Source: Planctomycetaceae bacterium (lineage in GTDB: Bacteria > Planctomycetota > Planctomycetia > Pirellulales > Thermoguttaceae). Taken from it: a stretch of DNA of 64,000 bases. The stretch covers positions 1-64,000 of the forward strand of contig JAAYAY010000302.1 in NCBI GenBank assembly GCA_012719125.1, written 5' to 3'. The position numbers and the translations under genes were made by a program. Below, piece after piece: positions 35,286 to 43,022 of this stretch (the stretch's first letter is position 1; each line of letters starts with the position of its first letter). The notes beneath the pieces were generated by a model. That model made no database searches and was not told the origin of the DNA. It saw only the letters and a list, made by a program, of their open reading frames with translations.

Positions 35286-36323
35286 CTAGTCGATCTTGCC
35301 GGTCAGCAGGTTGCGGTGCGGCACGACGCCCTTCCGGCTGTTGTCGGAGATGGAGCGGACGAAGGCTTTGACGTCGGAGGGTTGCTGCGGGTCGACGAGG
35401 GTCTGCTCTCGGCTCGTGGGGCGGGCCGGAGCGGGTCGCATGCCGGTCAGGCTGCGGACCAGGTCGACGCGTTCCTGGATCAACCGGCGCATGGTCTGCT
35501 CGTCGCCGGCGGCGGTCAGCGACTCGAGGAATATGTCGCTGACCACGTGGCGGCGCCACGGTTCGGCCGGCTCGCTTTCCGACAGGCCGAACTCCTTGAG
35601 AAGGGCCTGAACCGTCGCGTGCCGCTCGGCGACCGTCTGGCGAGAGCGGAGCTGGTCGACTTCCTCCTGCAATTGGAGGATGCGTTTCTCGAATTCGGCC
35701 CAGAGCTGCTCGACAAGATCGGGGCGGGCCTCAGCGGGCGGATCGGTCGCGACGGGCTCGGCGACCGGTTCGTCGCCGGCGCCGGCGGCCGGGGCGGCTC
35801 GATCGCCAGCGGCGTCGTGCGGGGGATCGTCGGGCAGGTCCGACTCGAACAGTCCCCGGGTGGTTGCCGGATCGGCGACGAGGTCGACGCTATGCACCCT
35901 GGTGATGGCCTCGACGACGAGGGTGTCGCCTTCTCGCGAGGTGCGGGCCAGCACATTGTGGGAGAAGCCGACGTTCTGCGGGGCGTGCTCGGCGTCCCAA
36001 AGGAGTTGCTCGGCCAGGGCATGCTTGGGGTTGAAGTGGAAATCGCCGAACAGGCCTTCACCGGCCCGGGCGGCGACGTTTCGGATCACTCCGATGCGGT
36101 CCTGATAATCTCGCGGCCCGTCAGACGCGGCCTTGGGATGATTGACGTTGACCTTGACGCCCTCGTAGAGGGGGACTGCCCGGCTGAGGGCGTCGGGGCG
36201 ATAGGTGCGACCGTTGCGGGACTGCAGGCCCAGGATCTTGACGCCGCGGATGACACCGCGCTCGCGATCGAAATGGACGGCCAGCCCGCGGGAATCGGCG
36301 TACTCTTGGAGGTTCTCGTTCAT
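35286..36323 (-). CDS. Orphan phage prohead-protease-like protein
   Basis: A 345-residue protein whose first 165 residues resemble phage prohead (capsid maturation) serine proteases: RGVKILGLQSRNGRTYRPDA, VNVNHPKAASDGPRDYQDRI with a candidate catalytic His, NVGFSHNVLA with a candidate Ser, and RVHSVDLVADPATTRGLFES, the usual conserved box. After a Pro/Ala-rich linker comes a coiled-coil segment (EQLWAEFEKRILQLQEEVDQ) like a scaffold domain, and a C-terminus with SDNSRKGVVPHRNLL. Normally a major capsid gene would follow, but here there is none: only repeats lie on either side. It is a prophage remnant or a domesticated gene. Confidence 0.6.
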   Translation of the reverse strand: MNENLQEYADSRGLAVHFDRERGVIRGVKILGLQSRNGRTYRPDALSRAVPLYEGVKVNVNHPKAASDGPRDYQDRIGVIRNVAARAGEGLFGDFHFNPKHALAEQLLWDAEHAPQNVGFSHNVLARTSREGDTLVVEAITRVHSVDLVADPATTRGLFESDLPDDPPHDAAGDRAAPAAGAGDEPVAEPVATDPPAEARPDLVEQLWAEFEKRILQLQEEVDQLRSRQTVAERHATVQALLKEFGLSESEPAEPWRRHVVSDIFLESLTAAGDEQTMRRLIQERVDLVRSLTGMRPAPARPTSREQTLVDPQQPSDVKAFVRSISDNSRKGVVPHRNLLTGKID

Positions 36324-36470
36324 GGTTTTCTCCTTTCGAGAATGGGGGGGAAGAAGCGTGGCAAGGGAATGGGGGCAAGGGAATGTCGAAGTTTGAAAGT
36401 TGACGGCGACATGGGGAGATTCAACGGAAAGTCAGGCGTGCGTCCAGACACCGGGCACGGGGTGGGGAAC

Positions 36471-36513
36471 AAAAAAAGCCCATCGGAGAACCGGGGTGGT
36501 TCTCGGATGGGCT
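36471..36513 (-). terminator. Rho-independent terminator, minus strand
   Basis: agcccatcggagaacc (36477-36492) pairs with ggttctcggatgggct (36498-36513), with one mismatch and a 5-base loop. On the minus strand the stem is followed by seven T (36476-36471...). It lies downstream of the minus-strand wecB remnant and about 150 bases before the start of the prohead-protease-like gene, so it separates the two. Confidence 0.7.
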
Positions 36514-36561
36514 CGTTTCGGTACTCGCCGCCGTGTGGCGGGCCTTCTGCGATACCGCTAC

Positions 36562-36599
36562 AGCTCAAAGCTCAAAGCTCAAAGCTCAAAGCTCAAAGC
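36562..36599. repeat. Heptamer tandem repeat (agctcaa)x5
   Basis: Five perfect copies of a 7-bp unit. It is intergenic and likely slippage-prone. Confidence 0.9.
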
Positions 36600-36767
36600 A
36601 GTATAGCGAAAGGCGGAAAAAATGCAATACAAAAATTGAACATTTGTACAGTTTTCTTGGAAATTCTCTCCAGAGGTCAGGGGAGGTCGGGGGGCGGGGG
36701 ACAGGGGGCAGGAGTCGGACAGCGCCACTTCGGTGCAGCCTGAGAAGCTGAACCCGTTCGAGTGCAG

Positions 36768-36837
36768 TCGTTTAACGTCCAGCCGAAGGCGCCAGCCGCA
36801 CTACCGAAGCCGGCGCCTTCGGCTGGGCGTTAAACGA
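36768..36837. repeat. Long palindrome with tcgtttaac ends
   Basis: The 26-bp arms (36768-36793 and 36812-36837) start tcgtttaacgtccagccgaa and have one mismatch. The tcgtttaac end is the same as in the REP units next to the RAYT gene and at the window's right end, while the inner stem differs. It may be a REP variant. Confidence 0.75.
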
Positions 36838-37049
36838 GGAACGCTCGTCGGCACTCATGGTGTTGGCGGAGGTGGCGGGCTGATGGATTAGCGGAGATGA
36901 GGGGGGATCAGTGTTCCCTTCTAGAACGGTCTGGCTACTGGCCTCTGCTGTCAAACCTTCACGGCTCTGGAGAGCCATGCTACTGCTCTGCCCTCTGTCC
37001 CCTGCCTCCTGTCCCCTGGCCCCTGGCCCCTGTCCCTCTGCCCTCCCGC
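36838..37049. repeat. Second copy of the 34.0-34.26 kb repeat, then low-complexity DNA
   Basis: From 36838 to 36985 the sequence repeats 34000-34262 (gctgatggattagcgg and tctagaacggtctggct are shared) but without the palindrome found there. It includes the third copy of the 29-bp unit at 36956-36984. cccctggcccctg-type runs follow up to the wecB stop. No gene is seen here. Confidence 0.7.
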
Positions 37050-37718
37050 CTACGCCTCAACCAGGATTCGTGCGATGCGCTGGGCGGCCTGGCCGTCCCA
37101 GAGGTCGGGGATGCCGAACTGGTCGAACTGGCCGGTCTTGATCCTTTCGTAGGCGGCGAGGATCGCCCGGGTGCTGGTGCCGACGAGCTGGTTCGAGCCG
37201 ACCTGGCAGGTGACCGGGCGTTCGGTATTCTCGCGAATGGTGATACAGGGCACCCGCAGGATGGTGGTCTCTTCCTGAAGGCCGCCCGAATCGGTCAGGA
37301 CGAGCCGGGCGTTGGCATTGAGCTTGAGAAAATCGAGGTAGCCGAGCGGGTCGACCAGGCGAAGGTTGCCTAACGCCTCGACGCGGGAGCGGAAGCCGAG
37401 GTCGGCGATGTTTTTGCGGGTGCGGGGGTGGATCGGAAAGACGATGGGCAGGTCGCGGGCGATCACCTCGATCGCGTCGAGGATGGCGCCGAGGGCCGCG
37501 GCGGCGTCGACATTGCTGGGGCGGTGGAGGGTCATGGTGGCGTAGCCGCCGGGCACGAGACCCATCTCATCGAGCACGGTCGACCGTTCGGCCTTGGCGC
37601 GGTTCTTGAGCAGGGTGTCGATCATGACGTTGCCGACCAGGTGCACTTTGCCGTCGGCAACGCCTTCGCGGCGCGAAGGGTAGCTCGGAAGTCGCTGCAA
37701 GTTCGCGGTGCCCGACAA
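37050..37718 (-). pseudogene. wecB: 5'-truncated UDP-GlcNAc 2-epimerase (non-hydrolysing)
   Basis: The C-terminal part of a WecB-type epimerase, which makes UDP-ManNAc from UDP-GlcNAc. Conserved pieces are HLVGNVMIDTLLKN, TLHRPSNVDAAAALGAILDA, VFPIHPRTRKNI, LVDPLGYLDFLKL and LTDSGGLQEETTILRVPCIT (the UDP-binding Gly/Glu region). Full-length enzymes have about 360-380 residues; here about 150 N-terminal residues including the first Rossmann half are missing. Homology starts only near 37690, where the frame emerges from unrelated DNA with an in-frame stop. It lies at the distal end of the polysaccharide locus and is probably non-functional alone. Confidence 0.82.
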
Positions 37719-37761
37719 GATGTTGTCGCACGAGGGCTACGCTTCTGGTGGCTGCTTGCAC

Positions 37762-39786
37762 CTATGGCAGAGCCGCATTTTCCGAATCGATGCAGTATAG
37801 AGCACTTTCTCCCCGGATGAGAATCTGACCGTCCGAGATAGCTGGCGAAGCGTATACAGGCTCTTCGATTGAGCTGGTTCCTAGGTGCTGGTATTCGCGA
37901 CCTTGGCGGACGACTGTGGTTTCTCCTGCGTCGGAAGTGAAGTAGACCTTACCGTCACCGGCGACCACGGAAGCGAAGTACATTCCCGGCAATCGCTCTC
38001 TCCAAAGGATCTTGCCCGATTCCGCTTCAACGCATTGGGCCCTGCCGTTGGAAGTGACCATGTAGAGCAGCCCGTCGACGAGGACCGGCGACGCGATATC
38101 GGCCGGATCTCGCCGCAACCGCCAAGCGACGGGCGGCTCTTGCGTGTCTTGGTTGAAGTTCAGGTCAACAGCGAATCCGCCCCTCGAGCCGTGATCTTGT
38201 CCGCACATAACGTAGGCACGCCGTTCGTCGGCCACAGGTGTGGGAATGCACTGCCGGATGGGAAGATTCCACTCTTGAAGGAGGTCGCCATTGCGTGGAT
38301 CATAGACGAGGAGCCGGTCCCATGTGGGCATGAGCAACAGGGGCTCATCACCGAACCGAGTGATCAGCGGTGTGCTGTAGGAATCGTGGCCACCGGGCAG
38401 GGTGACTCGCCATTTCTGCTTGCCGGTCAACTTGTCGAGAGCGGTGAGGCTGGACTTGGAAGATAGGTACTCGTTTGACTTTGGACTGCGACCGTCGGGC
38501 ACTACGGCGAAGATGACCGTGTCGTCAAATAGGAGCGGAGAGATCGCGGCGCCTGCGAAAACAAGGGCCTTGTGTTCGGAGATAGGACATCGCCACTTCT
38601 CGTTGCCGTCTCGATCCAGGCAGACGAGGCCGGGTGCGAACTGGGCGACGACCATGTCACCGTCTGTACACGGCGTCGGGGTGGCGAAGGAATTCAACTG
38701 AAGCTTGCTGAGTCCTCTCTCCTGAAAGCATGTTTCTCGCCAGAGGATTCTGCCATCGTTCGGGTCGATGCAGACGACCGACAAGGCCCATCGCTCGAAT
38801 TGGGGCAGCCAGAGTAGGGCGGCTATCTGCAGCACGGGGGTGAGGATCAGAGCAGAGGACAACGTTGCGAACCATGCTCGCCTTCGCCAGGAATTCCAGT
38901 GCGAGATCGTGGGCGTGTTGCCTTCCCGATCTGCAGCCGTGTCTGCCACACCCCCGACTGCTTGCGCAGCCGCCAACCTGCGCGCGAGAAACCAGACTGC
39001 CAGCCACCATATTACGACAATGACCAAAGCGCCCAGGAAGAGCATGAACTTGACAGAGACACCTGTCTTGGCCAAAAAGAGCCCGAAAGCGAGTGCCGCA
39101 CCTGCGTGAATGCCCACTCCCAGCAGGCGCCATCGCGAAATCGGTCGGCTGAGCCAAACGGCGGCAAGACTGCCGAGCAGGACAATTGCCGGTACGAAAG
39201 TCCCGAGCGGTTGTGCGTCACCATTGGCAAAGAGACCTCTGTTGCGGTAGAGCCAAACGAGGGCTACCGCATAGACGCCAATGGCTGGAGCTGCTGCGAG
39301 CCGATCGAGAATGCAGGTGATCCGCAGCAAGAGGTCCCTATCGACCGGACACGGATGCCGCCTCCAAAACAGCGACAGTAGGGCTGTCATTGCCGCCACA
39401 ATTCCGAACGTCATTGCGGCAAACGGCGCTTTTCCAAAGGGACTTTCGGTCGTTGCTATTGTGAGGAAAAGACGCCCGTCAGCCAACACAGGCGAAGAAA
39501 TACCCTGCGCGTCGATAGGAGTCCGCCACTGAATACGGTCTTCCAGACTCCATTTCTCAGGCAGGTTAGCTGCATCGGAAAGACCGCTGCATTTTCCTCG
39601 CCAGGTGGGCCAATCTGCGGCAGAGACGGTGGAGATCGATAGCGAGCATGCAAACAGCACAGCTATCGATAACCTATGCCTGTTGCGGAACGCTTGCGCC
39701 AGCAACGGCACAGAGCAGAAGGCAAGATAAAGGCCTCCCACTCCGCCAAGTGTCACGAGTCGACCCTGATGCCCCGATGGCGACAT
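37762..39786 (-). CDS. PQQ-type beta-propeller protein with an internal membrane domain
   Basis: A 674-residue protein. A signal-like N-terminus (about 1-57) leads to the first propeller blade WPTWRGKCSGLSDAANLPEK, WRTPIDAQGISSPVLADGRL. Then come about six membrane helices (residues about 125-330, including FVPAIVLLGSLAAVWL and KFMLFLGALVIVVIWWLAVW). The propeller then resumes with CIDPNDGRILWRE, GLVCLDRDGNEKWR, LTALDKLTGKQKWRV and CVEAESGKILWRE. The blades are PQQ/BamB-like repeats (xxDxxxGxxxW). Splitting a propeller by a membrane bundle is unusual. It sits at the end of the polysaccharide locus. No enzymatic role is assigned; scaffolding or sensing is possible. Confidence 0.8.
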   Translation of the reverse strand: MSPSGHQGRLVTLGGVGGLYLAFCSVPLLAQAFRNRHRLSIAVLFACSLSISTVSAADWPTWRGKCSGLSDAANLPEKWSLEDRIQWRTPIDAQGISSPVLADGRLFLTIATTESPFGKAPFAAMTFGIVAAMTALLSLFWRRHPCPVDRDLLLRITCILDRLAAAPAIGVYAVALVWLYRNRGLFANGDAQPLGTFVPAIVLLGSLAAVWLSRPISRWRLLGVGIHAGAALAFGLFLAKTGVSVKFMLFLGALVIVVIWWLAVWFLARRLAAAQAVGGVADTAADREGNTPTISHWNSWRRRAWFATLSSALILTPVLQIAALLWLPQFERWALSVVCIDPNDGRILWRETCFQERGLSKLQLNSFATPTPCTDGDMVVAQFAPGLVCLDRDGNEKWRCPISEHKALVFAGAAISPLLFDDTVIFAVVPDGRSPKSNEYLSSKSSLTALDKLTGKQKWRVTLPGGHDSYSTPLITRFGDEPLLLMPTWDRLLVYDPRNGDLLQEWNLPIRQCIPTPVADERRAYVMCGQDHGSRGGFAVDLNFNQDTQEPPVAWRLRRDPADIASPVLVDGLLYMVTSNGRAQCVEAESGKILWRERLPGMYFASVVAGDGKVYFTSDAGETTVVRQGREYQHLGTSSIEEPVYASPAISDGQILIRGESALYCIDSENAALP

Positions 39787-39843
39787 GACAAGACCGAGAA
39801 CGGAAAGAAGGTCGCTTAAAGCTTCAGGTACATGCGTCAGGGT

Positions 39844-40608
39844 TCAAATCCGACCGCGGATCCAGTACCAGAGCAGACCGATCCACTCGTGGGCAGCCTC
39901 TGCTACCACGACTGCCGATGTGGAACTCGGCACAAAGGCCAGCGGGACCCACTGGAAGCCGGCAGAGCGGTATCGGCACCCGGCGGGCACGACTTCAATC
40001 CCTTGGGCTCGGAAGCAGGCCATGGCCCGCGGAAGATGCATGGCGTCGGTAACGAGGACGATCTTGCGGATGTTGCGTTCTTGCAGCAAGCTCCGGGTTT
40101 CGACGGCGTTTTCGTAGGTGGTGGTCGAACGGTCCTCGACGAGCAGGTTGGAGTCGGGGATTTGCTGCGTGAGCATGAAGCGGCGCATGGCGTCGGCAAG
40201 GCTGTAGTCAATGCCTTCCGGCAAACGTCCGCCACTCAAGACAATCGTGCGCGGGCCGAGCGTACGGTAGAGTTCGACGGCCTTGAGGCAGCGGTAGAGC
40301 GTCGACGCATCCAACTCCGGTTCCGTCCGCACCTCGTCGGGAGGGATTACCCAAGCGGACAGTACTATGATTGCCTCTGCGCTCGATTGGCCAGAGTCGC
40401 GACTGGGAAACGGCCACTCCAGGGAACCGGCCGCGAAAAAGGCGGCGACGGGGGTGGAGAGAGCGCCGAGCACGAGGAGCAGGGATGACAGGAGAAGCAG
40501 GCGACATCGGGTGAAGCGTCGTCGCAGGCTCATTTCGCCGACGACGAGCGCGATCATCAAGAGTATGAGTAGAAACGGGTGGCAGAGATGCGACAGGAGA
40601 AGGTACAC
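39844..40608 (-). CDS. YdcF/DUF218 family membrane-anchored protein
   Basis: A 254-residue protein. Two N-terminal membrane helices (LLSHLCHPFLLILLMIALVV and LLLLSSLLLVLGALSTPVAA) are followed by the DUF218 domain: EAIIVLSAWVIPP, LYRTLGPRTIVLSGGRLP, LLVEDRSTTTYENAVETRSL (the conserved E-x-x-S-x-x-T-x-x-N-A box), IVLVTDAMHLPRAMACFRAQ. E. coli relatives (SanA, YdcF, ElyC) are tied to envelope integrity and lipid-carrier use in envelope polysaccharide synthesis, which fits the locus. The GTG start at 40608 is uncertain. The next 184 bases upstream hold no gene. Confidence 0.88.
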   Translation of the reverse strand: MYLLLSHLCHPFLLILLMIALVVGEMSLRRRFTRCRLLLLSSLLLVLGALSTPVAAFFAAGSLEWPFPSRDSGQSSAEAIIVLSAWVIPPDEVRTEPELDASTLYRCLKAVELYRTLGPRTIVLSGGRLPEGIDYSLADAMRRFMLTQQIPDSNLLVEDRSTTTYENAVETRSLLQERNIRKIVLVTDAMHLPRAMACFRAQGIEVVPAGCRYRSAGFQWVPLAFVPSSTSAVVVAEAAHEWIGLLWYWIRGRI

Positions 40609-40792
40609 GTTAGCACCGAGAGATGCAAGGACTACTTCAGCGGTGGAAAGCCGCCGGGAAGTAGCATGGCAAGAAGCACCGCCAGTGATTGATGATCCAC
40701 ATCAGATAGCTGGACACAAATGACGGCGACATGAGTGCGACGAATTGCCTCTTGCAGACATGCACACCGCGAGCGGAAAACCACGGCGTTTC

Positions 40793-41836
40793 TTAGTCGG
40801 GATTCCATCGCAGTACGGCACCCGCCCATGAATAACCAACGCCGAAGCCAACAACGAGAACGCGGTGTCCCGGCAGCAGTTTGCCAGCTAGTTGAGCGTC
40901 CTGGAGGGCAATCGGAATCGAAGAGGATACAGTGTTGCCACAGTTCGCCATGGCGATATGAAACCTCTCGCTAGGAATTCCAAGCTGTCGGCGTAGGTGT
41001 TGCAGGATAAACTCGTTCGCTTGATGAAACACAAAGAGATCGATGTCTTCCATACCGAGCTCTGCCTTCTTGAGAGCGTCATGAACCGTGCGAGGAACCT
41101 CACGGAGCGTAAAGGTGAAGATCTCCGGCCCATTCATGTATAGCCTGCCGGTATCGCGAAGCGGTTCGTGTTCCACATGATTAGAGACATTTGCCGCGGC
41201 GGTACGCATTCCTCCGGCGTGGGTGATGAGATTTCGTGCCCCGCTACCGTCTGTCCCAAATACAAACGGGCCAATCAGCGGCGATGGATCCCCGTCGTCA
41301 CCAAATCTGTCCTTGCCATGGAGTAGTGTAGCAGTCGCCGCATCTCCGAAGAGCGTTCTGGTTGTGCGATCTTCTGGGTCAAGGTGTTTCGTATACACGT
41401 CCGCTGTGATGAGCAAGACAGCCTGCGCTTGCCTCGTTTCGATCAAGCCGCGTGCGATCCCCAAGCTGTACACATACCCAGAGCATCCTAGATTGATGTC
41501 CAGGGCGCCGATTGAAGTCGGCAGCCCTAGACGGTCTTGAACAATACACGCCGTTGTCGGGAGAAGAAAATCGGGACTTTGAGTGCAAAGAATAACGAAC
41601 TCGACCTTCTCGAAGTTGCAGTCGCAAGAACTGGCGAGATTCCGAGTAGCACTCACAGCAAGGTCCGACGTGTACTCGTCGGGACCAGAAATGTGACGAT
41701 TCTCAATTCCTGTCTTTCCGAGTATCTTCTCCGCTGACCATTCCGGAAACTCCGCAGCAAGGTCGGCATTGCTGAGTGTTGCAGTCGGAAAGTACGACCC
41801 AATAGCGCGAATAGATGCCCACATTCCTCTTTCCAT
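40793..41836 (-). CDS. Beta-ketoacyl-ACP synthase III-like protein
   Basis: A 347-residue KAS III (FabH-type thiolase fold) enzyme that condenses an acyl starter with a malonyl-ACP-type extender, or in some relatives moves acyl groups. The catalytic triad is visible: Cys118 in INLGCSGYVYSLG, His271 in VFHQANEF and Asn301 in MANCGNTVSSSIP. The ATG at 41836 gives MERGMWASIRAIGSYFPTAT; a second ATG at 41824 is possible, and the frame upstream of 41836 is not conserved. A dedicated ACP gene lies 16 bases upstream and a hexapeptide acyltransferase before that, so it probably makes or loads an acyl group for the polysaccharide rather than serving bulk fatty-acid synthesis. Confidence 0.9.
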   Translation of the reverse strand: MERGMWASIRAIGSYFPTATLSNADLAAEFPEWSAEKILGKTGIENRHISGPDEYTSDLAVSATRNLASSCDCNFEKVEFVILCTQSPDFLLPTTACIVQDRLGLPTSIGALDINLGCSGYVYSLGIARGLIETRQAQAVLLITADVYTKHLDPEDRTTRTLFGDAATATLLHGKDRFGDDGDPSPLIGPFVFGTDGSGARNLITHAGGMRTAAANVSNHVEHEPLRDTGRLYMNGPEIFTFTLREVPRTVHDALKKAELGMEDIDLFVFHQANEFILQHLRRQLGIPSERFHIAMANCGNTVSSSIPIALQDAQLAGKLLPGHRVLVVGFGVGYSWAGAVLRWNPD

Positions 41837-41852
41837 CCTTCCGTGTTTCCTT

Positions 41853-42089
41853 CTAGGACTCGAGTTGATCCGCAACCAGGGCAGCAAGTTCGTCGACGGA
41901 CTTACAAGCATAGATCTTCTCGACTTCCAGAGTCAACCCATATTCCCTATTGACCATTGCAATGAAGGACAGGACACCCATAGAATCCCAGCCCTCCAAA
42001 TCGCTGCATAATTCTCGCCCACACAACGGAGTTTCGGGCGGAGGCGACAGCGTATTCTCGAACAAAGTTAGGAATGAGTCTTTCTTCAT
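41853..42089 (-). CDS. Acyl carrier protein
   Basis: A 78-residue four-helix ACP. The phosphopantetheine attachment site is Ser36 in LEGWDSMGVLSFIAMVNREY, the usual DS[LM] motif; the acidic helix II and LEVEKIYACKSVDELAALVA fit the family. The ATG at 42089 is chosen because the longer open frame upstream overlaps the acyltransferase gene and is not conserved. It is followed 16 bases later by the KAS III gene. As a small dedicated ACP inside a polysaccharide locus it likely carries the acyl group made by KAS III. Confidence 0.88.
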   Translation of the reverse strand: MKKDSFLTLFENTLSPPPETPLCGRELCSDLEGWDSMGVLSFIAMVNREYGLTLEVEKIYACKSVDELAALVADQLES

Positions 42090-42129
42090 TACAAGTAGTC
42101 CTCGTTGGCAAGTACTTCCTGACTGGTTC

Positions 42130-42879
42130 TCAGACGTCACGACTCTCGGCCTCACAGCACGCCTCGTTGCGTACAACTGGCCTGGATAGATCACATATCT
42201 TCCTGGCGGGATTGCCTGCAACAACTGTGTATGGTCTGACTTGGGTACGCACAACGGAGCGCGCGGAGACAATACTACCTTCACCGATCCGTACTCCGGG
42301 GAAAATCGTTGAATTGTTACCGATCCACACATTGTCCCCGATTTCGATGGGACGGACTTCTTCCGCGGATGGAGGGCGTTTGGCCTTGCGAGCGTCGGGA
42401 TCGGCTGGGTGGCCATTAGAATCGAAAAAAGAGGTGCCACCAGCGATCATGCAATCTTCACCAATGTGAATGTGTTTGCCGACAACGAACGAGCAATTTG
42501 CCCCGACTCCTGTGCGGTGACCGATCTCTAATTTCGGCATATCACAGTAACGCGATGAGAATATGAAGCTACACTTCCCATCGATCGTAACATTGTCACC
42601 AATAATGATGTTGCCTTTACCCATCACCCAATGAATGAACACGCCCGTATGCAGATTATTACCGTACTTCGTGCAGTAGGCCTTGAACAGGGGCTCGCAG
42701 ATGAAGACCCGCATAACGAAATAGTAGGTGTTGCGGATTGCCAGGAAACACCAGAGCATCGGCTTGACGACGATTCTGGGGGCAGGAAGGCTCAGGTTGC
42801 GCATCCAGCGACGGACATTACGTCCCATCCGAGCGAAGGGATGGTCGGAAGTTGCTAGAAACTTGTGGAGATTGATCAT
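42130..42879 (-). CDS. Left-handed beta-helix (hexapeptide) acyltransferase
   Basis: A 249-residue protein. An N-terminal helical part (to about 75) is followed by imperfect hexapeptide turns: GNNLHTGVFIHWVMGKGNII then IGDNVTIDGKCSFIF, LEIGHRTGVGANCSFVVGKH, IHIGEDCMIAGGTSFFDSNG (with the catalytic-type SNGH), and IEIGDNVWIGNNSTIFPGVR then IGEGSIVSARSVV. This is the acetyltransferase fold of sugar O- and N-acyltransferases. The ATG at 42879 is preferred to an upstream GTG. It lies 40 bases before the ACP gene; the donor could be acetyl-CoA or acyl-ACP. Confidence 0.88.
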   Translation of the reverse strand: MINLHKFLATSDHPFARMGRNVRRWMRNLSLPAPRIVVKPMLWCFLAIRNTYYFVMRVFICEPLFKAYCTKYGNNLHTGVFIHWVMGKGNIIIGDNVTIDGKCSFIFSSRYCDMPKLEIGHRTGVGANCSFVVGKHIHIGEDCMIAGGTSFFDSNGHPADPDARKAKRPPSAEEVRPIEIGDNVWIGNNSTIFPGVRIGEGSIVSARSVVRTQVRPYTVVAGNPARKICDLSRPVVRNEACCEAESRDV

Positions 42880-43022
42880 GCTAACAAGTCGAGTGGCAAA
42901 AAACACAGATTACAGGGATATGAATAAGCGTAGCACGTGGATCCCACGCATTCACAAACGTCGCTGACAGGCCACATTCCCGGCGTGCCCCATTCGGCAC
43001 GACACACCCGCAAAGCAAAAGC

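Noticed and set aside
36316-36568. Minus-strand 82-codon frame upstream of the prohead-protease-like gene
   Set aside because: It runs through a terminator hairpin and has Pro/Phe-rich non-protein-like composition.
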